Positions 9,532 to 18,907 of a stretch of 64,000 bases of DNA are shown here, piece after piece (position 1 is the stretch's first letter; every line of letters starts with the position of its first letter). A program made the position numbers and the translations under genes. Where the stretch lies: contig NZ_CP099567.1 in assembly GCF_022530855.2 (NCBI RefSeq), forward strand, positions 1,984,001-2,048,000. Direction: 5' to 3'. The notes under the pieces were generated by a model that searched no databases, was not told where the DNA came from, and saw only the letters and a list, made by a program, of their open reading frames with translations. The DNA comes from Candidatus Vondammii sp. HM_W22. GTDB lineage: Bacteria > Pseudomonadota > Gammaproteobacteria > Chromatiales > Chromatiaceae.

Positions 9532-10410
9532 CTATGACGAAACAGGAAGCGCCTCTTTACGAATAATTTTCTTGGTATCCTTACCCACTGTATAATCGCC
9601 TTTTTTGTCATACCAGACAATGGCGCCGGTTGGGCAACGCTCTATCGCCACCCTTGAGGCCAGTTTGTTCTTACTGTAATCGATCACCGCAAGATTGTTG
9701 GTGATCTCGATCAGTCCTTCCGGTGAGTCAATGACACAGCGTTCACAAGCGGTACAGATCACCTCGCACTCAGCCTCGGCCTGATCACCCTTCTCCAGGT
9801 TTTTACAGGCAACAAACAGTTGCTGGCTCACCGGATGAAGCTCGAACAACGCTTTCGGGCAGACCTCCACACAGTCATTACAGGCGGTGCATTTCTCTTC
9901 ATTCACCACCGGCAGACCGTGCAAGTCCATAGTAATGGCATCGAAATCACAAACATCGGCACAATCGGCCATGCCAAGACAGCCCCAGGTGCATCCCTTT
10001 CCACCACCGGATACCAATGCAGCCGCCCGGCAGGAACTCAAACCACTGTAACTGGCCCGGATATAAGCCACATGAGAACCCCCTGCACAGACAAGACGCG
10101 CCACCCGTTTCTCCTGGGTGCCCATACCGACACCAAGGTAGTCAGCAATGATCTTATTCAGATTCAGGGAGTTGACAGTGCACTGGGCAGGTTCATATGA
10201 ACCCTCGATCAGGCCCTCTGCAAACGGTCGGCAACCAGGAGTTCCACAGGCACCACAATTAGCGCGTGGCAGCAGATCTTCCACTTCGTCGATGCGCGGG
10301 TCTTCATAGATGTAGAGGCGTTTATTGGCGAGAACCAGAACTGTTGCCAAAATCAGTCCTAAAGCGGCCATAAAGCCAACTGAGATTGCAATACTGGTTA
10401 TATCCGCCAT
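9532..10410 (-). CDS. rnfB: Rnf electron-transport complex subunit RnfB (long, multi-cluster form)
   Basis: RnfB is the ferredoxin-facing iron-sulfur subunit of Rnf. The 292-residue product has an N-terminal membrane helix (about 5-28). An Fe-S domain follows with NCGACGTPGC near residue 53, then CTWGCLGMADCADVCDF (about 146), CTACNDCVEVCPK (about 171), a Cys-rich segment CEVICTACERC and a final ERCPTGAIVWYDKKG. It is about 100 residues longer than E. coli RsxB (192) and resembles the polyferredoxin-like long type. It is first in the operon, 110 nt before the PFOR start, with a divergent LysR gene upstream. Confidence 0.94.
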   Translation of the reverse strand: MADITSIAISVGFMAALGLILATVLVLANKRLYIYEDPRIDEVEDLLPRANCGACGTPGCRPFAEGLIEGSYEPAQCTVNSLNLNKIIADYLGVGMGTQEKRVARLVCAGGSHVAYIRASYSGLSSCRAAALVSGGGKGCTWGCLGMADCADVCDFDAITMDLHGLPVVNEEKCTACNDCVEVCPKALFELHPVSQQLFVACKNLEKGDQAEAECEVICTACERCVIDSPEGLIEITNNLAVIDYSKNKLASRVAIERCPTGAIVWYDKKGDYTVGKDTKKIIRKEALPVSS

Positions 10411-10583
10411 TTACCGGTACCTCAGGTCTCAACGATCGACCCTCATGTTAAATTGCTTTCTTTCGTATAAATTCAATTTATTTCGCAGTTGCAGCAAAGT
10501 CTAGCTACTGAGCTTGTATTTGGCACACAAATTATTTCAATGCTTACTATTGATGTATACAATAAAACGCTTCTGCAACCCTA

Positions 10584-10600
10584 TTTGGTTGTGTACCAAA
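10584..10600. promoter_or_regulatory. Perfect 6-5-6 dyad upstream of the LysR gene, candidate operator
   Basis: TTTGGT and ACCAAA form an inverted repeat with a 5-bp spacer, 47 bp before the LysR start at 10648, in the 237-bp region between the divergent rnfB and LysR genes. LysR-type proteins typically bind interrupted dyads in such divergent intergenic regions. No clear -35/-10 pair could be assigned by eye. Binding by the neighbouring regulator, and control of the rnf operon, are inferences. Confidence 0.35.
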
Positions 10601-10647
10601 ACACGGTTACAGATACATGAATACTTTTGTTTTTTAAGGAAATAACT

Positions 10648-11571
10648 ATGGCATCTCCCACTCCGGTTTACTACAAACAGAACCGTCTTAAACAATTAAG
10701 GGCGTTCTGTCATGCGGCGAAAACAGGGAGTATCAGTGAGGCTGCAGAGAAGGTTTTTCTCAGCCAGCCCACGGTTTCTCTGCAGATTCAGGCGCTTGAA
10801 CGGGAGCTGGAGACTGTACTTTTTGAGCGCCGTGGTCCAAAGATTACCCTGACCCCAGAAGGCAAAGTTCTGTTCAAGCTCTCTCAGCCCCTGGTGGAGG
10901 GAATGGACAAGCTGCATGAAACTTTCGCCGCCAAGCAAGATCTGCTGGAGTCGGGCGAGCTGAACATTGCAGCCGGTGAATCGACCATCCTCTACCTCCT
11001 GCCAGCTCCATTGAAACAGTTTATGGAACTGCACCCCAAGATTCGGATCAAACTCCAAAATGTCACCGGTGGGCGGGACGGGCTGTCACGTCTTCGGGCA
11101 GATGAAGCTGATATCGCTGTTGGTTCAATGCTGGATGTGCCGGACGATATTATCTACAAGCCGCTGATTACCTACGCCCCTGCGCTTATTGTCCCTTTGG
11201 ACCACCCCCTGGCAGAAAAAAAGCTGATCACACTGGAAGATATCACCCCCTACAGCCTTATCCTCCCGCCGCCCAGCCTCACTACCTGGCGTATGGTTGA
11301 CCTGGTTTTCCGTCAGCATGAACTTAAACTGAAAGCCGGGCTAGAAGCGGGGGGCTGGGAAGTGATCAAGAAGTATGTCGAGATGGGACTCGGCATCTCA
11401 ATCGTCATCGATGTCTGCCTCACCGGTGGGGAAAAATTGGTGAAATTCCCCCTGGACGACTACTTCCAGAAACGCACTTATGGCATCGTCCTGCGCAAAG
11501 GAAAGTATCTTTCACCTCAAGCCAAGCGTTTTATCAAGGTAATGGAGCTGGGCCTCCCCAAGAAAAGTTGA
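10648..11571 (+). CDS. CysB-like LysR-family transcriptional regulator
   Basis: A 307-residue regulator with an N-terminal winged helix-turn-helix (residues about 10-70, with AAEKVFLSQPTVSLQIQALE) and a periplasmic-binding-like effector domain (about 95-300). The effector domain has the CysB/Cbl-type features FMELHPKIRIKLQNVTG and ADIAVGS. The start is the ATG at 10648, preceded by AAGGA (10636-10640); an in-frame TTG at 10627 is less likely. It is divergent from rnfB, so regulation of the rnf-PFOR operon or of sulfur assimilation is possible but unproven. The stop lies at the edge of an IS3 remnant, and the reading frame looks complete. Confidence 0.88.
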   Translation: MASPTPVYYKQNRLKQLRAFCHAAKTGSISEAAEKVFLSQPTVSLQIQALERELETVLFERRGPKITLTPEGKVLFKLSQPLVEGMDKLHETFAAKQDLLESGELNIAAGESTILYLLPAPLKQFMELHPKIRIKLQNVTGGRDGLSRLRADEADIAVGSMLDVPDDIIYKPLITYAPALIVPLDHPLAEKKLITLEDITPYSLILPPPSLTTWRMVDLVFRQHELKLKAGLEAGGWEVIKKYVEMGLGISIVIDVCLTGGEKLVKFPLDDYFQKRTYGIVLRKGKYLSPQAKRFIKVMELGLPKKS

Positions 11572-12195
11572 CACCTTACTAGACGAGGTGTCGGGTGAGG
11601 AAGAATCATGCAATTGATCTGAAAATCAAAGCGGTTCTAAAAGCGAGTTTGCCAGGTATTACAGCAGGTGAAGTAGCAGAGGAAATTAGTATCCACACGT
11701 TTTTCTTGTATCGCTGGAAGAAAAAGCTGCGGGATGCAGGATTGCTAAATAAAATGCCAAAAGAGAAGGATTTTGATACGGACCTTGAGTTTGAGGAAAA
11801 GCTTAGTCAGTTACAGAAGGAAAATGAGCGCTTTCGCATAGAGAGTGCGGTCTTAAAAAGCTCAAGGGATATGGCGAAGCCAAAACAAAGAAGCCTTCAA
11901 AATAGTGGATGGACTATCAGGTCAGTTTTCCATTGCCAGCCTATGCCGTTATTTGGGGTGAGCCGTGCTGAATACTACAAAATGGCGAAATGGGACCGAT
12001 AAGTAATAGAGATATAGAAAACACTGCATACTTAGGGAGAGATAAAAAACCACCGTGAGATTAAGTAAATCTATGGAAGTATGGTTTAGTGATCAAGAAA
12101 GTTAACTTGCTGGAAAGCTATGATGGTCCGAGTTTATCTCACGAAGTATGGGTTGCAGATTTCACCTATGAGTTATAGGAGGGTGTAACGATTTC
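11572..12195 (+). mobile_element. Decayed IS3-family element
   Basis: The reading frame 11595-12002 (GTG start) begins with an IS3 OrfA-type helix-turn-helix (ITAGEVAEEISIHTFFLYRWKKK) and a coiled-coil segment. It then shifts out of frame within the OrfB region. At 12146-12180 the plus strand still encodes VWVADFTYE, a relic of the WVADITY motif that precedes the first catalytic Asp region of OrfB. Most of OrfB is deleted, so the element is inactive. A short dyad, GACACCT and AGGTGTC (11570-11592), lies at its left edge. Confidence 0.75.
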
Positions 12196-13265
12196 CGTGT
12201 AACTGCCCGGGTTAAATGTATTCCGCCAAGCGTTCTTCGAACTCAATCATAAATCTATTCAGTGCTGGTTTCCAATTGTGAATCGGCATGGTCCATTTTT
12301 TTGATGCTTGCTGCACCGTCAGGTACACCACTTTCATTGCCGAGTCGTCGGTCGGAAATAGCTTCCGTTTTTTAATTGCCTTGCGAACCACGCTGTTCAT
12401 TGACTCGATGGCATTGGTTGTATAGATTGCCCTGCTGATGTCCTCAGGGTAGCCAAACAGGGTATTAAGATTGTGCCAGTGGCTATGCCACGAACGGCTG
12501 AGCTGGGGATATTTGTCGTCCCATCGGTTAGAGAAATTATCAAGTTCCAGTAGCACTTCATCTTCGGTGACAGACTTATATATTTTCTTCAGGTCTGCCG
12601 TCACTGCCTTGTAGTCTTTCCAGGGCACATACTTCATCGAGTTGCGCACCATGTGAACAATACAGAGCTGGACCTGAGTCTCGGGAAGCGCTGTATTGAT
12701 TGCGTCTGGAAAGCCCTTCAGGCCATCGACACAGGCAATCAAAATATCCTTCACGCCGCGATTCTGGAGCTCTGTGAGTACATTGAGCCAGAACTTGGCA
12801 CCCTCATTCTCTGACAGACAGAGCCCCAACAATTCCTTGTGGCCCTCCATGTTCACGCCCAGTGCCAGATAAATTGCCTTATTGATCACTTTCTTGTCTT
12901 GCAGGATTTTTACGGCAATACAATCCAGGTAAATAATGGGATAGACCGCATCCAGTGGCCTAGATTGCCATTCAATCACTTGTTCAATAACAGCGTCAGT
13001 CACTTTGGAAATCAAGGTGGCAGAGACATCAGCACCGTACATTTCTTTAATGGTCGTGACGATTTCTCGTGTTGTCATGCCCTGGGCATACAAGAAAATA
13101 ATCTTGTCGTCCATGGAAGTAAATCGACGCTGGTGTTTTTTAACGAGCTTGGGCTCGAAACTCCCAGCTCTGTCGCGTGGTGTATCGAGCTCGAACTGGC
13201 CAGCTTCCGTTCGGTTAGTCTTACTGGCATAGCCGTTGCGGTTATTGGCAGCTTCGGACTGCTCG
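12190..13265 (-). mobile_element. Truncated IS256-family element, type B
   Basis: The minus strand carries an open frame 13114-12212 (300 residues) with the IS256/Mutator transposase catalytic core: YLDCIAVKI (first Asp), CVDGLKGFPDAI (second Asp) and TTNAIESMNSVVRKA (catalytic Glu). The upstream N-terminal part continues in another frame to about 13265 and includes FELDTPRDRAGSF. There it is cut by the IS256 type-A relic. Other type-B pieces lie at 53829-55320, 56757-56817 and 60840-61389. The 3' end, near CGTGTAACTGCC at 12201, resembles the other copies' ends. Confidence 0.85.
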
Positions 13266-14213
13266 GTTTGAACGTCATGTGTAGCATGCCGTCACGCGAT
13301 AGACAGCCCTTGGAACGCCTGGTTCGATGGCGGATTGTCCCTAAGGTGGATTCAATCGGATTGCTGGTCCGAATGCTCTGCCAGTGCTGCGCAGGAAATT
13401 GATAGAAAGCCATCAGTTCCTCTCGGTCTTTGTGCAGACAGATGGCAGCCTTCGGATACTTTGGCTCATACGTTTTGATAAACAGATCAAAGGCCTTTTC
13501 CACATAGGCCTGGGTCTCCGACTGCCAGATGTTATGCACCGATCGCCAATTTTGCCGGGGTCAGTCCGCGTGACTTCAGTTTCAACAGTACCTCCCGCCA
13601 GCTCTGTGTGGACTCCCGTACACCATCCTCAATTGCCAGAAAATGCTTCTCGCCACGCTCATTCACGCCGATCACCCAGGGCACACAGCTTCGTCTGCTC
13701 TGCTCTCTGTCCGCTGTAGACACCGTCTGCCTACACATACACCCAATGGCCCTTATCCAGGCGCTCCTCGCACCCGCTCCGATATTCTTCTGCCCAGACC
13801 TGCTTCAGACGCGATACCCTGCCGGCCGACAAGCCTGTTGCATCCGGAACCACCAGCACTTTAAGGGCTTCACCCATCCCTCCACTGGAAATCCTCTTCA
13901 GGTAGAGCCACGGCAGTGCCGCTTCCAGTGACTTCGTCTTGCGTACATACGGCGGCACCAGAGCTGATCGGAACGTCACCGGCTCGCCGGTCTTCGCGCG
14001 AACTTTGGGGATCTTGACCGTGACCGGCCCCAATCCTGTCTGCAGTTTACGAGCTGGCAGGTGACCATTACGCACCACACCCGCCTTGCCATCCTCTGTC
14101 CGTCGCTCGACGTGCTCCGCCAACAGCTCCAGCAGCTCGGCCTCCACCGCCTGGTAGATCAACTGCTCTGCACCGCTTCTCGGCAACTCTATCAGCGGAT
14201 CGATAATCGTATC
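13264..14213 (-). mobile_element. IS256-family element, type A, internally deleted copy
   Basis: Nearly identical to the complete copy at 23753-25130, but it lacks both ends and about 140 bp in the middle. The sequence jumps from the codons for LHNIWQSE directly to the region around GDGAMGF near 13540. The remaining open frames are 14186-13731 and 13539-13300. It abuts the type-B IS256 at 13265 and an IS5-like element at about 14230. No intact transposase can be made. Confidence 0.85.
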
Positions 14214-14229
14214 TCGGTAATCCTCCCTA

Positions 14230-15463
14230 AAAACCGGTATAGTTAGTCGACCCTGAAATATTCATAACGCAATAATTTATATAAAATAAGCGTCTATGAA
14301 AGCAGTAAAAGCAGAGAAAAACTGGACGAAACAGAGGTGGATAATTGAGCAAAGCCAAGACAGCCAATCCCAACCAGCAAAGTTTCCTGCACCAGAACTT
14401 ACTGGATCAGCTGAACCCCAAGCATCCACTTTTGCTATTGGCCAGACAGATAGACTGGTCATATTTTGATGCTGAATTTGCCCCGCTTTATTCTCATCTT
14501 GGAAAGCCCTCAAAACCGATCCGCCTAATGGTGGGCCTCTCGATACTCAAGCATCTGAAAGACCTCAGTGACGAGGTTCTGATTCAACGCTGGATACAAA
14601 ATCCCTACTACCAGAGTTTTACGGGTGAGATCGAATTCCAATGGCAACTTCCTTGTGACCCCTCCGACCTGACTTACTTCAGAAAGCGTATTGGCAACGA
14701 AGGTTTTGAAAAGGTCCTGGCTGCATCTATCGCCTTACATCAAGAAAAGGCAATCGAAGATGAAATGTGTATCGACACTACCGTACAAGAGAAAAACATT
14801 ACCTTTCCAACTGATGCAAAGCAGTACCGAAAGATACACGGGCAGTTACTCAAGATGGCCCGAGCAGAAGGTATCGTGCTCAGTCGAAGCCATGAGAAGG
14901 AAGTAAAAATTCTCAAGCTCCCCACCCGATTTGCCACACATCCGAGGAATCGTAAAAAGGCACGTAAGGCCGTCAAGCGATTAAAGACCATCAGCGGCCG
15001 ATTACTGCGTGAAATACAGCGTAAGATGACCGCAGAACAACAGAAATTCTATGCAGAAAAGTTCGCCCTGTACCAGCGCATGCTGAATCAGAAGCGTGCT
15101 GATAAAAATAAGTTGTACAGCCTACATGAACCTCATATTTACTGTATGAGCAAAGGCAAGGCCCAGCAGCGTTATGAGTTTGGCACCAAGGCATCAATCA
15201 CCACCACAAGGGACGCGGGCATTGTGATTGATGCCCTGGCTTTTGAGAAGAATGTATTTGATGGTCACACCGTACCTGAGGTCTTGGCACAGGTGAAACG
15301 TCTCATCAATCGAGTACCCAAAGTGGGTATTACTGATCGAGGTTATCGGGGCAAATCAAAGGTTAATGACACCCAGATAGTAACGCCAAAGCCTGCTAGG
15401 AAGAATACCTCAGGAGAAGCCATGGCATTAGCCAGAAAACGTTTCAGAAGACGAGCTGGCATC
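14230..15463 (+). mobile_element. IS5-family (IS1478-like) element, copy 1, 3'-truncated
   Basis: Starts at GTTAGTCGACCCTGAAATAT, shared word for word with copy 2 near 61384. Copy 1 ends abruptly at RRRAGI codons, where an IS3 fragment has replaced the rest; copy 2 continues with EPVV and about 60 further codons. The subgroup name is by resemblance of the transposase and was not tested by search. Confidence 0.75.
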
Positions 15464-15466
15464 TGA
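14345..15466 (+). pseudogene. IS5-family transposase, C-terminally truncated
   Basis: A 373-codon frame from a TTG start. It has the N-terminal SFLHQNLLDQLNPKHPLL region and PLYSHLGKPSKPIRLMVGL. The DDE core includes CIDTTVQEKNI (first Asp) and GITDRGYRGKS (second Asp). The catalytic-Glu segment expected after RRRAGIEPV is missing because the frame runs into IS3 sequence. The protein is therefore predicted inactive. Copy 2 (61500-62800) carries the missing 3' part but has its own frameshifts. Confidence 0.85.
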
Positions 15467-15932
15467 TCGAGAAGTCAGAGAGCTGGCCAATAACTTCTCT
15501 TGAGTAATCATCAATCACATTAAATACTCGAAAGCGGCGACCATTAGCCAACTGATCACTGACAAAATCCATTGACCAGCGTATATTTTTACCAATGGGC
15601 ATAATCGTTGGCATTCTTGGTCGTATTATCTTCTTGCGTTTTTTAGTCCTCACTTGAAGACCTTCTTCGTTATAGACTCGGTAGGTCCGCTTCTTGTTTT
15701 TCACAAGCCCCTCTCCTCTCAGGAGGCCATGTAAAAACAAATAACCATAACTCGGATGCTTTTTTGCCAGCTCAAGTAACCGTTTGCGTGGAGGCTCATC
15801 TTTTCCCCATTGAGTAACGTACCGAAAAGCGGTTCTACTTAAGCCTACTAATTGGCAAGCTCTACGCTCACTTAATTTGAACCGCGACTTAAGGTAGCTC
15901 ACGATTTGTTTTCTATCAGCAGGCTTTACCAC
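15444..15932 (-). pseudogene. IS3-family (IS407-group-like) OrfB, truncated
   Basis: The N-terminal 155 or so codons of an IS3 OrfB transposase: an HTH_21-type region (HPSYGYLFLHGLLRGEGL) and the beginning of the integrase core with NIRWSMDFVSDQLANG (first catalytic Asp) and FRVFNVIDDYSREV. It ends where it meets the IS5-like element, losing the second Asp and the Glu. It overlaps orfA at an A6G slippery stretch (15932-15938, minus strand), which in intact IS3 elements allows -1 frameshifting to make OrfAB. Confidence 0.85.
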
Positions 15933-16192
15933 TTTTTTGAGAGCACATCCTTCATCGCCTCAGCTTCAAGCATTTTCTCGGCAAGTAACTTCTTAAGCTT
16001 GTTGTTTTCGCTTTCAAGCTCTTTGAGCCGTTTGGCTTCTGAGACATCCATCCCGGCGTACTTGCTTCGCCAGTTATAAAAGCACCCGGTTGAAATGCCG
16101 AACTGACGACAAATGTCATCAACTTTTATCCCTGACTCATGCTGCTTGATGGCACCAATAATTTGCTCTTCTCTGTAACGCTTCTTCTTCAT
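15926..16192 (-). CDS. IS3-family OrfA (helix-turn-helix and leucine zipper)
   Basis: An 88-residue IS3 OrfA of the IS407-like type. It begins MKKKRYREEQIIGAIKQHE, then has a helix-turn-helix (VDDICRQFGISTGCFYNWRSKY) and a leucine-zipper-like coiled coil (ELESENNKLKKLLAEKMLEAE). It is almost identical to the OrfA at 34769-35035. The A6G heptamer just before its stop marks the expected frameshift site. It is intact by itself, but its OrfB partner is truncated. Confidence 0.88.
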   Translation of the reverse strand: MKKKRYREEQIIGAIKQHESGIKVDDICRQFGISTGCFYNWRSKYAGMDVSEAKRLKELESENNKLKKLLAEKMLEAEAMKDVLSKKW

Positions 16193-16264
16193 ACTGTTTT
16201 TTAAAACCTGCCGGCACCACCATCGGCTATCATATGACCACCTGGAGGTGGCTTTTCCTGTTCT

Positions 16265-16867
16265 TTAGTCATTCACCGAAGAAACAGTGACATCCAAATC
16301 TTTAAGAATCCCATTCTCAATACTGTAAACCCAACCATGCACGGAAAGATTGGCCCCATTTTCCCAGGCATTCTGCACTATCGTTGAATTACATACATTT
16401 GTTACCTGTTCTATTACATTCAGCTCGCAGAGCAAATTGAGCTTTTCGTCATGGGTTAGCCCGTTAAACTTATCGGCGTTGAAACGATCGACATCTTTCA
16501 CATGACGCAGCCAATTATCCACCAAACCATGCTCCTGGCTTTCCAGCGCTGCCTTTATACCACCACACCCGTAATGGCCACATACAATAATATGTTTCAC
16601 TCTTAATATTTCAACAGAATACTGGATTACAGAAAGACAATTCAGATCTGTATGAACAACGAGATTTGCAATATTTCGATGGACAAATATCTCCCCTGGA
16701 GGCAAGTTCACTATTTGGTTTGCAGGCACTCGACTATCGGAGCAGCCAATCCACAGATACTTCGGGCCCTGTTGTTTAGACAGCATCGAGAAAAATTCAG
16801 GATTCTGTTCCTTTATCTCGTTAGCCCAAGCCAAGTTATTCTCAAAGAGATGCTTCAATGAACTCAA
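16265..16867 (-). CDS. can: Beta-class carbonic anhydrase
   Basis: A zinc enzyme that interconverts CO2 and bicarbonate in the cytoplasm. The 200-residue product has the zinc-ligand motifs of the beta class: WIGCSDSRVPANQ (Cys and Asp ligands, residues about 40-50) and VCGHYGCGGIKAAL (His and Cys ligands, about 97-110). Length and motif spacing match E. coli Can (220) closely. It is the only intact housekeeping gene in the 11.6-19.4 kb IS cluster: IS3 sequence lies 72 bp downstream, and IS30 and IS5 sequence lies upstream. Its retention suggests selection, plausible in an autotroph or any CO2-dependent cell. Confidence 0.95.
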   Translation of the reverse strand: MSSLKHLFENNLAWANEIKEQNPEFFSMLSKQQGPKYLWIGCSDSRVPANQIVNLPPGEIFVHRNIANLVVHTDLNCLSVIQYSVEILRVKHIIVCGHYGCGGIKAALESQEHGLVDNWLRHVKDVDRFNADKFNGLTHDEKLNLLCELNVIEQVTNVCNSTIVQNAWENGANLSVHGWVYSIENGILKDLDVTVSSVND

Positions 16868-16944
16868 AACTAAGATTACCTCTGTTTATGGTTTCGTATA
16901 TAATGCGAAATTAAGCGCAACTTTTCACTATGTCGGTCATTGTA

Positions 16945-17060
16945 AATAATGGGTGGAATCAATTCCAAAGTGCACCACCTGAATGACTAAAAAAAGATGA
17001 TCTAACATGCCTGATAAAATGAGGTTGCGAAATCTTATTTACACAGGAACACCAAAAATT
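16945..17060 (+). repeat. IS30-family left end, arm 1 of a 2.2-kb inverted repeat pair
   Basis: About 100 bp matching, in the same orientation, the sequence upstream of the IS30 transposase start at 60110-60230 (shared words include AATGAGGTTGCGAAATCTTA). Its inverted counterpart is at 19295-19410. Both arms stop at the same IS30 position, just after a CTTA, where the IS5 element at 17072-19290 begins. The rest of the IS30 is absent. Confidence 0.65.
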
Positions 17061-17568
17061 ATATCTTAATGGGAACCTCTAAAAACCCGACAAAGACCAA
17101 TAGTCTCTAGAAAATCTGGAGAGTCCGGCATCTTCACGCTCGTTTTTCTGGCAGCATCCACACCCATACCTCGCTTCATCCTGCCAGCCACACCAATTGA
17201 CGCATGTTGTACTCCAGATTCATCATACCAATCTTTACGGCGGCCCTGACTTGCCCGATGCTACGCACCAGTCGATTGGCCTGCTGGGCAAACACGTGCT
17301 CAACCCGAACTCTTAATCGTTTTCGGTTTGCCTCTTGCTCCCGTTCATTCAAGGGGCGTTTCCATGTCGACTTGCGATGATGACTGCGGTAATTTACACC
17401 TGCTAAAGCAGACTCCCGCTCTTCACTGCGGTAAGCGGAATCGGCCCAGACACTGCCATTACTGTTGTTCTCATCTAGCAGTTCCTCGAAGACTTGGCTA
17501 TCATGAACTTCAGCTGATGTTACGGCATACTTGCGAATGACCTTGTACTCCCGATCTATGCTGATGTG

Positions 17569-17606
17569 GTTTTTGGTTTTTGGTTTTTGGTTTTTGCGCC
17601 CATAGT
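17569..17606 (-). repeat. 7-bp tandem repeat (TTTTTGG, about 4 units) in the IS5 transposase
   Basis: The related IS5 relic at 55801-55820 has a single unit at the same place, so this copy carries three extra units (21 bp, in frame). It adds a Lys/Asn/Gln/Pro-rich run to the transposase before KNHISIDREYK. Slipped-strand expansion is the simplest explanation. Confidence 0.75.
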
Positions 17607-17877
17607 GGATTTTACCATGCTTCTTAGTCCAGCGGGCTTCAACATCCTTTTCGCGGCGTTTGTTATCACCCCATGCCTCAGGGCTGCCCCCATCTTTGAT
17701 TTGCCTATTTTCCTCTCGCGTATGTACGTTGCTTAGGTACTGGAACGATAACGGCATCTGCAATCTGTCCCTTGCGAGCACTGAAGCCTGCTGCATCAGT
17801 CTGAATCAACAGCTCTGAAAAGAGTTTATCAACAAGGCCCCATTCTTTCAGGCGCTCACGATATACCCAAACTGTTT

Positions 17878-18907
17878 CCTGATTACCCATAAACCTCAGC
17901 CATCCTTAGGAGGCGATAAGGCATCGGTGGTGTACGTAACGCGACGCAGAGCAATCGTTCAATCATAGCCGGAAGATTAAACCGGCGATTAAAGCGATAT
18001 TCAAACTCGGCGAGATAACGAGGTACGTGTTTTTTACGAATAGCATGAAAGGTTCCCTGCAAAGCATTCTTGATATTACCAGGCATGGTATTCAGTTATT
18101 TAAAGGTGGAGAGCTGGGTATACTTTCGCCCACCGCCAGTGACGATAGGCATATGATCACATCCAGCATCTGTAACTGCTCTGAAGCAGTAGAGCCCATC
18201 AGAAAAAACTGTGCTGCCAGCACACAGACTGGATCTGGCATATCGAGCGATCTCCGCACTCTGAAAACCGCGGAGCCGACGCAGTTGGATCTTCATTGGC
18301 CTGTCATCCTGCGTCATCTCAACAGCTGCCACGAAAGGGATTTTATTACGAGACCCTCGCCCACGCTTTCCCGGTTTCTCACCACCAATACAGGCATCAT
18401 CCATCTCGATGCGACCAGCCAGTTTTTTTGACTCTGACGTTCCATCATCACCTGCATCAGTTTGTGCTTGAGCTTCCAGGCTGTATTGTAGTTCACACCA
18501 ATTTCACGGGACAGTTGCAAGGCAGAAGTACTCTTTTTACGCTGAGTCAACAAATAGATGGCCGAAAACCACTTCTTCAACGGCAGCTTGGTGCCGTGAA
18601 AGATGGTGCCAGCAGTCAGGGAGCTTTGGTGGTGGCATTTGTGGCACTGATATATCTTACGGCTTTTGAGTTCACAACCTGTTGTGTTGCCACACTCAGG
18701 ACATATATACCCGGTAGGCCAACGCAGTTGGTACAATGCTTGTTGGCACTGCTCTTCAGAACCATATTTTTCAATAAATTCGTGCAAACTAGGACCTTTT
18801 TGAAACTGCACTGTATTTTTCGGCATGAATAGAAAACCCTCTGTATTCAGTGGGTTATATTATGCAATAACCACTGGCTCAATAGCTGAGCGTGATAGGT
18901 AACCAGG
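17878..18907 (-). mobile_element. IS1595-family element, copy 1, nested in IS5, with 8-bp target duplication
   Basis: Left end CCTGATTACCCAT and right end (complement) CCTGGTTACCTAT are inverted repeats. It is flanked by AACTGTTT (17870-17877) and AACTGTCT (18908-18915), an 8-bp target duplication with one later change, as expected for IS1595. The minus-strand transposase starts at 18826. It has a zinc ribbon (CPECGNTTGC, CHKCHH) and an IS1595 catalytic domain (MDDACIGGEKPGKRGRG). The frame breaks at a 7-T run near 18423, where copy 2 has 8 T. The 3' part continues in another frame from 18404 to about 17883. Confidence 0.9.

Noticed and set aside
11570-11592. Terminator after the LysR gene
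   Set aside because: A 7-bp dyad without a T-tract that includes the stop codon; more likely near the IS3 end, so not called as a terminator.
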